From an uncultured Bacteroidota bacterium (GTDB taxonomy: Bacteria > Bacteroidota > Bacteroidia > Chitinophagales > S012-47): a DNA stretch of 13,961 bases. Positions 7,057 through 13,961 of this stretch are shown here, one piece after another (the stretch's first letter is position 1; each line of letters opens with the position of its first letter). The notes below the pieces were generated by a model that made no database searches, was not told where the DNA came from, and was given only the letters and a program-made list of their open reading frames with translations. The position numbers and the translations under genes are program-made. The DNA is taken from positions 1 through 13,961 of the forward strand of contig CAJXXO010000035.1 of NCBI GenBank assembly GCA_913062655.1, in the 5' to 3' direction.

Positions 7057-7773
7057 ATGAGCCAGTTGAAATATAAACGCGTACTGCTCAAACTTAGCGG
7101 TGAAGCCCTCATGGGGCAGCAGCAGTACGGCATCGACCCGCACCGCATCGCCCAATACGCACAGGAAATCAAAAAAGCCATTGATAAAGGGATTGAGATA
7201 GCCATTGTAATTGGTGGGGGCAATATCTATCGGGGCTTGCAGGCCAGTGAAACCGGTATCGACCGGGTACAAGGTGACTACATGGGCATGATGGCCACCG
7301 TCATCAACGGCATGGCGCTACAAGATGTATTGGAGAACCATGGTATGGTTACCCGCCTGATGTCGGCCATTGAAATGAAGCAAATCTGTGAGCCTTACAT
7401 CAGAAGAAAAGCGGTACGTCACCTGGAGAAGAACCGTATTGTCATATTTGCAGCCGGTACAGGTAATCCTTACTTTACTACAGATACAGCCGCTACCCTG
7501 AGGGCCATTGAGGTAGAAGCCGATGTGATATTAAAAGGCACACGCGTGGATGGCGTATACAGTGCAGATCCGGAAAAGGATAAAAATGCTACCCGTTACG
7601 AGCGTATCTCATTCGAAGAGGTATATAATCGTGGCCTGAGCGTGATGGACATGACCGCTTTTACCCTATGCAAGGAAAATAACCTTCCGCTCATTATTTT
7701 TGATATGAACCAAGAAGGCAACCTGCTCAAGGTACTGAAAGGCGACTCTATCGGCACCTTGGTCAATAATTGA
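7057..7773 (+). CDS. pyrH: UMP kinase
   Basis: Bacterial UMP kinase of the amino acid kinase family phosphorylates UMP to UDP with ATP in pyrimidine synthesis. At 238 residues it has the normal length. Motifs in order: LLKLSGEALMG (10-20), the glycine-rich VIGGGNIYRG (51-60), GDYMGMMATVING (73-85), the UMP-binding GTGNPYFTTDTAATLRA (134-150), and KGTRVDGVYSADPEKD (160-175). It is the first gene after the tsf terminator and starts close to a -7-like box; frr begins 21 bases after its stop, so pyrH-frr form one unit. Confidence 0.97.
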   Translation: MSQLKYKRVLLKLSGEALMGQQQYGIDPHRIAQYAQEIKKAIDKGIEIAIVIGGGNIYRGLQASETGIDRVQGDYMGMMATVINGMALQDVLENHGMVTRLMSAIEMKQICEPYIRRKAVRHLEKNRIVIFAAGTGNPYFTTDTAATLRAIEVEADVILKGTRVDGVYSADPEKDKNATRYERISFEEVYNRGLSVMDMTAFTLCKENNLPLIIFDMNQEGNLLKVLKGDSIGTLVNN

Positions 7774-7794
7774 TAACGACAAATCCCGAATGCC

Positions 7795-8355
7795 ATGGAA
7801 GAATTGCAAATGATACTGGATGATACGCGCGAACAAATGGAAAAAGCCATTGACCACCTGGAAAATGAGCTGAGCAAAATCCGCGCAGGTAAGGCAAGCC
7901 CAGATATGCTGAGCGGTGTTATGGTTGACTATTATGGGGTAAAAACCCCCATCAATCAAACGGCCAGCATCAATTCACAAGATGCAAAGACACTGGTGAT
8001 AAAGCCCTTTGATAAATCGATGCTTCAAGAGATTGAAAAGGGTATCCTCGGGGCCAACATTGGCGTTACCCCACAAAATGATGGTGACTTTATCCGAATT
8101 GTGTTGCCTCCTCTTACCGAAGAACGTAGAAAGGAGCTGGTAAAGAGCGTCAATCGCCATGGTGAAGAGACACGCGTAAGTGTGCGTAATATCCGCAGAG
8201 ATGCTATGCACCAGGTAAAGGATCTGCTGAAGGAAGGGTTATCTGAAGACATGGAAAAAGATGCAGAACAGGACATTCAAAAAATGACGGATGACTACAC
8301 CGATAAAGTGAATCGCCACCTTTCCCAAAAAGAGGAAGAGATTATGAAGGTGTAA
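7795..8355 (+). CDS. frr: Ribosome recycling factor
   Basis: RRF splits post-termination ribosomes together with EF-G. The 186 residues match the family: the start helix MEKAIDHLENELSKIRAGKASPDML, the beta domain entry VDYYGVKTPINQTASIN, PFDKSMLQEIEKGI, the loop GANIGVTPQNDGDFIRIVLPPLTEERRKEL split across strands, and the C-terminal long helices with VRNIRRDA. The ATG at 7795 is preferred because the protein begins at the conserved MEELQ; the ATG at 7790 is out of frame. Second and last gene of the pyrH unit, followed by a terminator. Confidence 0.96.
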   Translation: MEELQMILDDTREQMEKAIDHLENELSKIRAGKASPDMLSGVMVDYYGVKTPINQTASINSQDAKTLVIKPFDKSMLQEIEKGILGANIGVTPQNDGDFIRIVLPPLTEERRKELVKSVNRHGEETRVSVRNIRRDAMHQVKDLLKEGLSEDMEKDAEQDIQKMTDDYTDKVNRHLSQKEEEIMKV

Positions 8356-8382
8356 CCAATACTACCGTGAAGCAACTACAGC

Positions 8383-8410
8383 AGCCTCGTCTTATTGGAC
8401 GGGGCTTTTT
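8383..8410 (+). terminator. Intrinsic terminator after frr
   Basis: A 9-bp stem, AGCCTCGTC at 8383-8391 with GACGGGGCT at 8398-8406 (one G-U pair), has a 6-base loop and is followed by a T-rich run. It begins 27 bases after the frr stop. The T-run reaches the stop codon of the convergent small membrane protein gene (8409-8411). On the minus strand the hairpin lacks a T tract, so it mainly serves frr. Confidence 0.85.
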
Positions 8411-8612
8411 ATTTTACATACCGTCTGAGAATACGGCCAAAGAGATAGTAAAACCCCCCAAACAACAACACAGCCGCCAGCGCCTTTCCTACACCATCCC
8501 AGGTAAAACCATTGGTGTTCCATTCAAAAATGAAGTAAGCCACGCCAAAGAGCAGGCTCATGATTACTACCCGCTGAAAGGGTATAGTCGGCTTTTCGTT
8601 TTGATCAGGCAT
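8409..8612 (-). CDS. Small two-helix membrane protein, unknown function
   Basis: A 67-residue protein that I do not recognise by name. Two hydrophobic segments are visible, about 13-31 (with LLFGVAYFIF) and 41-59 (with LAAVLLFGGFYYLF), joined by a short WNTNGFTWDG loop. The C-terminus RRYVK is basic, which suggests both ends face the cytoplasm. Its reality is supported by its position: its ATG overlaps the 3' end of the phosphoesterase gene by 8 bases, and it ends exactly at the frr terminator. It is the third gene of the peroxiredoxin unit and is probably translated by coupling. The opposing frame on the plus strand (8367-8642) has no recognisable features. Confidence 0.68.
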   Translation of the reverse strand: MPDQNEKPTIPFQRVVIMSLLFGVAYFIFEWNTNGFTWDGVGKALAAVLLFGGFYYLFGRILRRYVK

Positions 8613-9867
8613 CGGTGGGTGTTCCCGTCAAAGTTAGGATAGTAATCTCAGGTGGCATACCAATACGGCCGGGAAAACCGTGAAAACCAAATCCTCTGTT
8701 CACGTAAAGGTATTGGTCATCTGCGTGGTATAGACCGGCCCAATGTTTAATGTGATACTGTACCGGGCTCCATTTCACCCGCTTGGTATGTACTCCAAAT
8801 TGCATGCCGTGGGTATGTCCGCTGAGTGTAAGATCGACCGGTAGCTTATGGTCCACCACTTGGGCGCTCCAGTGAGATGGATCGTGCGACAGCAGTAGTC
8901 TGACATCTGCTGTATCTGTACCGGCTAACGCTGTATCGAGCTGTCCGTGCTTCGGCATGCGAGAAGAAGCGCCCCAGTTTTCTACCCCGGCTATAGCCAA
9001 TGTATGCTCACCAAATTGTACCATTCGGTTTTCATTCAGCAGCAGATCCCACCCGAGCCATTCGTGGGTTTGTTTCAGTAAGGAGAGGTTCGCTTGTTTG
9101 GCGGCAGCAGATGGCCAACGGGCATAGTCACCATAATCATGGTTGCCAAGAATAGAGTATACCCCCAACGGGGCCTTTATCTGCTCAAAAATATCAAAGG
9201 TGTGCTCAATTTCTTCAGCCCGGTTGTTCACCAAATCACCGGTAAAGCAGATCATATCCGGAGCGGCCTCCAGTAGTCGGTTGACCCCTTTGCGTACCCC
9301 TTTTCGACTGTAGAGGCTACCCGCATGGATATCTGATATTTGCCCGATGGTAAGACCCTCCATGCTTTTCGGCAAACCGGGAATATGAATTTTCTTGCGC
9401 ACCAGCCGGTAATCATGCGCACCAACAGCTACACCATAAGTCATAGCACCAACCGGAATAGCGGCTGCCACCACCCCTGCCTTAGCCAGCAGGTTACTTC
9501 GTGTCATATCCGATGCTTTGCCATTTACCTCCTGATCCATCAGCGCCATAACCTGATCTCCACCCCAGGTAAATAACCTGCGTACATCGTCCAGTACCAG
9601 GAATACCAGCACAAAGAATTTGGCAAAGTAGGTAATCAACAAGCTGCTTACCAGTGCATTGCGCCAACCCGGTCGTATGCGCTCAATGGGGGTAAAGTGA
9701 TACATAAAAAAAGCCGCCAGCGCCATAGCGTTGAAAGACCAAAAGATCACCTGGGCCCAAAAGAACCAGGTAGGCTGTCGCACCAACACCTTGATCACCT
9801 CAAATACGTAGAGGTCAAGTAAGACAAATAAACTGGCTACAAAGGCCAGAGAAAGCAATTTTTTCAT
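8605..9867 (-). CDS. Membrane-anchored calcineurin-like metallophosphoesterase
   Basis: A 420-residue protein with a membrane N-terminal part and a phosphoesterase C-terminal part. Hydrophobic segments lie at about 3-28, 33-57, 71-92 and 126-148. The catalytic domain has the full metal-binding set of the calcineurin-like family: D179-x-H181 (SDIHAG), G210-D211 (FTGDLVNN), G241-N-H-D244 (LGNHDY), S327-H328 and G350-H-T-H353. The arrangement resembles the YkuE/YaeI group of membrane phosphoesterases, some of which act on lipid pyrophosphates or lipid A precursors; the substrate here cannot be read from sequence. The domain probably faces the periplasm (inferred). Its ATG overlaps the peroxiredoxin stop by 4 bases (ATGA), so the two are translationally coupled. 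Confidence 0.9.
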   Translation of the reverse strand: MKKLLSLAFVASLFVLLDLYVFEVIKVLVRQPTWFFWAQVIFWSFNAMALAAFFMYHFTPIERIRPGWRNALVSSLLITYFAKFFVLVFLVLDDVRRLFTWGGDQVMALMDQEVNGKASDMTRSNLLAKAGVVAAAIPVGAMTYGVAVGAHDYRLVRKKIHIPGLPKSMEGLTIGQISDIHAGSLYSRKGVRKGVNRLLEAAPDMICFTGDLVNNRAEEIEHTFDIFEQIKAPLGVYSILGNHDYGDYARWPSAAAKQANLSLLKQTHEWLGWDLLLNENRMVQFGEHTLAIAGVENWGASSRMPKHGQLDTALAGTDTADVRLLLSHDPSHWSAQVVDHKLPVDLTLSGHTHGMQFGVHTKRVKWSPVQYHIKHWAGLYHADDQYLYVNRGFGFHGFPGRIGMPPEITILTLTGTPTDA

Positions 9868-10340
9868 GAAGTTGTACTGCGGCTTTGTAATTCCTCAATC
9901 ACTTTGAGGCTTTCCTTAACGTGTTGTGCAGGCTGGAATTGCGAGTTAAAAATATGACGAATTATGCCCTCTCCATCGACAATATAGGTGACACGGCCCG
10001 GCACCAGGCCCAGCATGCTTTTTGGTACACCGAAAGATTTTCGCACCGTATTGGAGATGTCACTCAGCAAGGTAAAAGGCAACTGATGCTTCTCTGCAAA
10101 AGCTGCATGCTTTTTAGGTGTATCAGCACTGATGCCAATTACTATGGCTCCCTTATCGGTAAAGTCCTCAAATTGATCCCGAAAGCTGCATGCCTCGGCA
10201 GTGCATCCTGGTGTATCGTCTTTTGGGTAAAAGTAAATGACGGCTATTTGTCCCGCCAATTGACGACTATCAAATGATTGTCCTTGCTGATCCGGCAGTG
10301 TGAAATGCGGTATCGCATCTCCTACTTTCAATTTTGCCAT
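9864..10340 (-). CDS. bcp: Thiol peroxidase of the PrxQ/BCP family
   Basis: A thioredoxin-dependent peroxiredoxin of 158 residues that reduces hydrogen peroxide and organic hydroperoxides in the cytoplasm. The AhpC/TSA fold is clear: VGDAIPHFTLPDQQG at 6-20, then YFYPKDDTPGCTAEACSFRD with peroxidatic Cys46 and a second Cys51 five residues on, the spacing of the atypical two-Cys PrxQ type. Thr43 and Pro44 of the active site are in place, and the conserved Arg lies in PGRVTYIVD. No signal peptide. It is the first gene of the three-gene minus-strand unit, and its 5' side opens into the 281-bp divergent region. I could not find a convincing TAnnTTTG box on its strand. Confidence 0.95.
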   Translation of the reverse strand: MAKLKVGDAIPHFTLPDQQGQSFDSRQLAGQIAVIYFYPKDDTPGCTAEACSFRDQFEDFTDKGAIVIGISADTPKKHAAFAEKHQLPFTLLSDISNTVRKSFGVPKSMLGLVPGRVTYIVDGEGIIRHIFNSQFQPAQHVKESLKVIEELQSRSTTS

Positions 10341-10481
10341 AAGTTCACGTTGCTTTATGGGTAAGCGTATTTTGGTAAAATATGTTCAACCCAATCTCGA
10401 ATTGTACCCTCGAAATGTCCGCTTACGGGTCGTCATAACCTAGTTTTAATGGATTAATAATACCCCCTTAACAAGATAAGA

Positions 10482-10496
10482 TATTGACTATCAATA
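10482..10496. repeat. Hyphenated dyad TATTGA-cta-TCAATA
   Basis: Six-base perfect arms (10482-10487 and 10491-10496) around a three-base centre. It overlaps the first two bases of the candidate -7 box at 10495-10502 and directly precedes a second palindrome, which suggests a protein-binding site. Confidence 0.5.
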
Positions 10497-10502
10497 CTTT
10501 TG
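10495..10502 (+). promoter_or_regulatory. Candidate -7 box upstream of the PhoD-like gene
   Basis: TACTTTTG is a perfect TAnnTTTG match, 119 bases before the ATG at 10622. The nearest TTG (10484-10486) is only 8 bases upstream, too close for a -33 element, so the promoter is incomplete or relies on an activator. The predicted leader is about 115 nt. Confidence 0.35.
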
Positions 10503-10512
10503 ATGCATCAAA
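10499..10512. repeat. 14-bp perfect palindrome
   Basis: TTTGATGCATCAAA is fully self-complementary. Outer arms TACTT (10495-10499) and AAGTA (10514-10518) extend the symmetry if a two-base bulge is allowed. It overlaps the candidate -7 box, as an operator would. Confidence 0.55.
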
Positions 10513-10621
10513 TAAGTATGCCTGTGCTACCAGCGTATCGGCTTGCGCCCCTCCATTTTTATTGTAGGCCCGCTTACAACCAAAATGCTGCCCCCATTAC
10601 CGAACTAAAACACCCCACACG

Positions 10622-11671
10622 ATGAGAAAGGTGGTATGGTGGATAGCTTTCGCTTACTTCACCGGCCAACTCATCGGCATCTCCGGCTGTGTCAGCTACT
10701 TCAGAAAAATTCCACACTACACGCCCCCGACCTGGCAAGTGCGTGGTGACGTAACGAGGATTCAGTGGGGGTCATGCAACGAAAGCAGCGATCCGCAGCC
10801 TTTCTGGCCGGTATTGGCCGATCGAAATCCGGATGCCTTTATCTGGCTGGGCGATATCGTGTACCCCGACCCGCTCTTGCCCGGCCCCGTAATGAATCTG
10901 AATAGGCTGGAGCACCTCTATGCCGTTCAAAAGACCTTGCCCGATTATGCGGCTTTTCGGGCAAAGATACCGGTGATAGGTATCTACGATGATCACGATT
11001 ATGGATGGGATAATGGGGGAAAGTATTACCCATACAAAGAACAATCTAAGCAGCTATTGCTGGACTTTTTGGATGAGCCGCAGCATAGTCCACGCAGAAG
11101 ACAAGCAGGGGCCTACGCCAGCTATACCTTGGGCAGCCCACCTCACCAAGTGAAGATACTCTTGCTCGACACACGATTCAACCGGGAAGACCCCGGACCT
11201 ACTGCTGATATTCTGGGTGAGCACCAGTGGCAATGGCTACAACGGGAATTAGCACAATCTACCGCGCAGGTACACCTGATCGGGTCCTCCATTTCCATAC
11301 TAAGTGAAGACCATCACACTGAAAACTGGTCACACTTTCCCCAAAGTCGGAAACGGCTGTTTACTATGCTTCAGGCCCTCTCCCCGGAAGGATTGGTGAT
11401 AGTGAGTGGGGACAAGCATTTTGGGGAATTGCGGCACCTATCCCTTGCTGGTCAATCGATCTACGAAATGATATCGAGTGGACTGACACATTACAATGAT
11501 ACCCCCCGATACAAGAAGAAAGCACCCTTGCAAGCGTACAGCGGGTTAAATGCCGGTGAATTAACCGTCAACTGGAAGGAGCAATATATGACACTCGCTT
11601 TGCTGAATGGGAAAGGGCAAGCCGTCATTTCACAGTCCATTCCGTTAACTGCCCCACTTGTGGCAGAATAA
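10622..11671 (+). CDS. PhoD-like metallophosphoesterase, predicted lipoprotein
   Basis: A 349-residue PhoD/alkaline phosphatase D-type phosphodiesterase. The N-terminus has a hydrophobic stretch (4-20) ending in a lipobox, ISGC, with Cys23 as the lipidation site, so it should be anchored to a membrane outside the cytoplasm. Core motifs: QWGSC (48-52, with the metal-ligand Cys of PhoD proteins), WLGD (75-78), YDDHDYGWD (122-130), LLDTR (181-185), GSS (221-223), SGDKHFGE (262-269) and SSGLTH (285-290). It is shorter than B. subtilis PhoD and lacks its N-terminal Ig-like domain, as do many Bacteroidota relatives. PhoD enzymes cleave phosphodiesters such as teichoic acids or phospholipids; the substrate here is unknown. 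No Pho-regulon site was recognised. Confidence 0.92.
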   Translation: MRKVVWWIAFAYFTGQLIGISGCVSYFRKIPHYTPPTWQVRGDVTRIQWGSCNESSDPQPFWPVLADRNPDAFIWLGDIVYPDPLLPGPVMNLNRLEHLYAVQKTLPDYAAFRAKIPVIGIYDDHDYGWDNGGKYYPYKEQSKQLLLDFLDEPQHSPRRRQAGAYASYTLGSPPHQVKILLLDTRFNREDPGPTADILGEHQWQWLQRELAQSTAQVHLIGSSISILSEDHHTENWSHFPQSRKRLFTMLQALSPEGLVIVSGDKHFGELRHLSLAGQSIYEMISSGLTHYNDTPRYKKKAPLQAYSGLNAGELTVNWKEQYMTLALLNGKGQAVISQSIPLTAPLVAE

Positions 11672-11697
11672 AAAAGCGGCACCGAAACCGGTGCCGC
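11670..11697 (-). terminator. Intrinsic terminator of nrdJ
   Basis: A 9-bp perfect GC-rich stem (GCGGCACCG at 11676-11684, CGGTGCCGC at 11689-11697) with a four-base loop. On the minus strand it is followed by six T (11675-11670), making a strong terminator 28 bases after the nrdJ stop. The T tract overlaps the stop codon of the PhoD-like gene (11669-11671). On the plus strand the hairpin lacks a T tract but may still slow readthrough. Confidence 0.9.
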
Positions 11698-11724
11698 CCT
11701 CACAAGTCAAACACTTACTATGAT

Positions 11725-13961
11725 TTAGCTACACTTGGAATGGCCGCAGCTCTTACAAGTAAGACAACCCTCCTCATATACGAGCGACTCCTCGCCACAC
11801 TTCGGACATTCGTTGTCTACTGCTACGGTACCGTTGGGGATGTACTTTTTCAGTGCCCGTACGACCCCGTTTTTCCACGTGTTCAAAGACTCTTCGTTCA
11901 AGTTCAGGCTGGACACCATGTCAACTGCGTATTCCAATGGCATACCATGACGCAGTACGCCTGAAATAAGCTTGGCATAGTTCCAGTATTCTTTGTTGAA
12001 GGTCCGGCTCAGGCCTTCTATGGTGATGCGGAAACCGTCCTTATCAATGTATTGGAAGTCGTAGCGACTGCTACCATCTTCCAGTTTGGTCTTGATCACC
12101 CACCCGGTTTCTGTATGCTGCAAGATGGAGAAGGAATCTTCGGCACGACCGGTAAAGATCTCATAGGGACGATCCTTGTATTTGCCGACTACCGCGATCC
12201 ACTTTTCTTGATTGTTACTGAATTTGATCACATCGGCTTCCAGTTTCTCCGGGCGCTTTGGCGCACGGGTAACCAGTGCTTCTTCTGCTTCTTCCTTCTT
12301 TTCTTTGCCACTCACCAGTACACCGCTGCGAGAGCCATCGCGATAGATGGTAACTCCTTTACAGCCCGCTTCCCAGCCGGTTTCATACACCTGTGACACC
12401 AATTCTTCGCTCACTTCTGCCGGTAAATTCACGGTCACAGAAATAGAGTGATCTACCCACTGTTGGATGCGGCCTTGCATCTTCACCTTAGCCACCCAAT
12501 CCACATCATTGGCGGTAGCCTTATGGTAAGGTGACTGGGCAATGATCTCTTCAACTTGTTCCGCTGACATGGACGCTACCTCTTCCAGGTTATATCCATT
12601 AGCCTCCAGCCAAACCTTGAAGTTGTGGTGGAATACGTTATACTCCTCCCAGGCATCTCCCACTTCATCCACAAAGTCTACACGAGACTTGGTATCATTA
12701 GGATTGACCTTCTTTCTACGCTTGTAGGATACCATAAAGGCCGGCTCGATACCGCTGGTGGTTTGTGTCATGATAGAGGTAGTACCCGTAGGTGCGATGG
12801 TCAGCAAAGCAATATTTCTTCGCCCATACTCCACCATATCCTGGTACAGCTCAGGGTCTTTTTCCTTAATGCGCAAAATGAAAGGATTGGTCTCCTCTCG
12901 CTTTGCATCGTAGATCGGGAATGCTCCACGCTCCTTCGCCATGGTTACAGAAGACCGGTACGCCTCTACAGCCAGAGTGCTGTGCACTTTCTCGCTGAAT
13001 TCAATTGCTTCATCTGAGCCATAGCGAATACCCAGAGCCGCCAACATATCGCCTTCGGCTGTGATGCCCACACCGGTTCTGCGGCCTTGCTCGGCTTTTT
13101 CTTTGATCTTGGTCCACAGTTTGAATTCCCGCTCGCGGATTTCCCATACTTCAGGGTCATCTTCGATCTTCTTCAGTATGCGATCCACTTTTTCCTGCTC
13201 CAGGTCAACGATATCATCCATGATACGCTGCGCTACCTGTGCATGTTCCTTGAACTTCTCGAAGTCAAATGTTGCCTCAGGGGTGAATGGGTTTTCTACG
13301 TAACCATACAAGTTGATCGCCAGCAGGCGGCAGCTATCGTATGGACAAAGTGGTATCTCTCCACATGGATTGGTAGAGACCGTCTTGAAGCCCAGATCGG
13401 CATAGCGGTCGGGAATGGCTTCCCGCGCTACCGTGTCCCAGAAAAGGACACCCGGCTCTGCTGATTTCCAGGCGTTATGAATAATCTTCTTCCACAGGGC
13501 CTGTGCATCGATCTCTTTTTTCACCACCGGCTCATCGCTGTCGATCGGATATTGCTGTACGTAGGGCTTTCCCGACTTTACGCACTGCATAAATTCGTCA
13601 TCGATCTTCACCGATACATTGGCGCCTGTCACCTTGGTACCATCCATCTTGGCGTCAATAAAGCGCTCGGCATCCGGGTGCTTGATAGAGATAGTCAGCA
13701 TTAATGCGCCTCTTCGGCCATCCTGTGCCACCTCCCGGGTAGAATTGGAGTACCGCTCCATAAAAGGCACCACGCCAGTAGAAGTCAAAGCACTGTTCAT
13801 GACCTCCGAACCGGTGGGTCGGATATGCGACAAATCATGACCCACACCGCCTCTGCGCTTCATCAATTGCACTTGCTCCTCATCAATCTTCATAATACCC
13901 CCATAGCTATCGGCTTGTCCATCGTTTCCGATTACGAAACAGTTGGACAAAGACACAATCT
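11725..13961 (-). CDS. nrdJ: Adenosylcobalamin-dependent (class II) ribonucleotide reductase, N-terminus missing
   Basis: Reduces ribonucleotides to deoxyribonucleotides using a B12-derived radical, with no need for oxygen. The frame is open to the right edge; 745 codons including the stop are visible, and about 100 residues are probably missing. The GTG at 13956 is internal, since the frame continues through it. Counting from that GTG: redox Cys6 (SNCF), GGVG (36-39), NPCGE (196-200) with the thiyl-radical Cys198 between Asn196 and Glu200, Cys209 eleven residues on as in class II enzymes, and APTGTTSIM at about 390. The C-terminus has paired cysteines at 717/720, 731/734, 737 and 742, typical of the NrdJ tail that re-reduces the active site or binds zinc. 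It needs no small subunit. It has its own terminator and converges on the PhoD-like gene. Confidence 0.96.
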   Translation of the reverse strand, partial: IVSLSNCFVIGNDGQADSYGGIMKIDEEQVQLMKRRGGVGHDLSHIRPTGSEVMNSALTSTGVVPFMERYSNSTREVAQDGRRGALMLTISIKHPDAERFIDAKMDGTKVTGANVSVKIDDEFMQCVKSGKPYVQQYPIDSDEPVVKKEIDAQALWKKIIHNAWKSAEPGVLFWDTVAREAIPDRYADLGFKTVSTNPCGEIPLCPYDSCRLLAINLYGYVENPFTPEATFDFEKFKEHAQVAQRIMDDIVDLEQEKVDRILKKIEDDPEVWEIREREFKLWTKIKEKAEQGRRTGVGITAEGDMLAALGIRYGSDEAIEFSEKVHSTLAVEAYRSSVTMAKERGAFPIYDAKREETNPFILRIKEKDPELYQDMVEYGRRNIALLTIAPTGTTSIMTQTTSGIEPAFMVSYKRRKKVNPNDTKSRVDFVDEVGDAWEEYNVFHHNFKVWLEANGYNLEEVASMSAEQVEEIIAQSPYHKATANDVDWVAKVKMQGRIQQWVDHSISVTVNLPAEVSEELVSQVYETGWEAGCKGVTIYRDGSRSGVLVSGKEKKEEAEEALVTRAPKRPEKLEADVIKFSNNQEKWIAVVGKYKDRPYEIFTGRAEDSFSILQHTETGWVIKTKLEDGSSRYDFQYIDKDGFRITIEGLSRTFNKEYWNYAKLISGVLRHGMPLEYAVDMVSSLNLNEESLNTWKNGVVRALKKYIPNGTVAVDNECPKCGEESLVYEEGCLTCKSCGHSKCS

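Larger units (their letters stand above)
10341..10621. other. Divergent intergenic region between bcp and the PhoD-like gene
   Basis: A 281-bp gene-free stretch between divergently transcribed genes, more AT-rich than its surroundings at about 10440-10520. It must hold the promoters of both sides. On the plus strand there is one perfect -7 match, TACTTTTG at 10495-10502. Two adjacent dyads occupy 10482-10518. No tRNA, repeat array or convincing small gene was seen. Confidence 0.6.

Noticed and set aside
8367..8642. Plus-strand open frame of 91 codons after frr
   Set aside because: It runs through the frr terminator and is antisense to the small membrane protein and the end of the phosphoesterase; its translation has no domain-like features.
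11735..13840. Several plus-strand open frames of 60-130 codons across nrdJ
   Set aside because: All lie antisense to the clear, continuous nrdJ frame and show no motif.
1..13961. CRISPR array, insertion sequence, tRNA or riboswitch (including a cobalamin riboswitch for nrdJ)
   Set aside because: No spaced direct repeats, transposase or cloverleaf was seen. The 5' side of nrdJ, where a riboswitch would be, is outside the window.

Overview
This 14 kb window comes from a member of the Bacteroidota. The evidence is a gliding-motility-type C-terminal sorting domain (type IX secretion) at the left edge, promoters of the TTG / TAnnTTTG kind, few Shine-Dalgarno-like sites, and protein sequences typical of the phylum. 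A member of Chitinophagales is a reasonable guess, but the sequence alone does not settle it. No mobile elements, CRISPR arrays, rRNA or tRNA genes were seen. The region reads as ordinary chromosomal core genome.

Left part, plus strand (1-4126): the C-terminal end of a secreted T9SS cargo protein, then guaB (IMP dehydrogenase), pheS (phenylalanyl-tRNA synthetase alpha chain) and a 3-hydroxybutyryl-CoA dehydrogenase. Their starts show TAnnTTTG-like -7 boxes. The box of the dehydrogenase gene lies so close to its ATG that the mRNA is probably leaderless.

Centre, plus strand (4127-8410): a translation and nucleotide block. rplM-rpsI-rpsB-tsf follow a strong promoter and end at a clear intrinsic terminator (6956-6988). 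pyrH-frr follow and end at a second terminator (8383-8410). This is the widespread rpsB-tsf-pyrH-frr order with the L13-S9 pair joined in front.

Right part: on the minus strand, a compact three-gene unit with overlapping stop and start codons runs from 10340 down to 8409: a PrxQ/BCP peroxiredoxin, a membrane-anchored calcineurin-like phosphoesterase and a 67-residue two-helix membrane protein. A 281-bp divergent intergenic region with two adjacent DNA dyads separates it from a plus-strand PhoD-like phosphoesterase lipoprotein (10622-11671). Converging on that gene from the right edge is nrdJ, the B12-dependent class II ribonucleotide reductase. It is cut by the window edge and has its own terminator, which overlaps the stop codon of the PhoD-like gene.

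No stretch longer than 300 bases lacks a gene. The two largest gaps (4127-4354 and 10341-10621) are described below. No clearly novel system was found. The points worth a second look are regulatory (leaderless starts, tandem dyads) and the uncharacterised phosphoesterase / small membrane protein unit.
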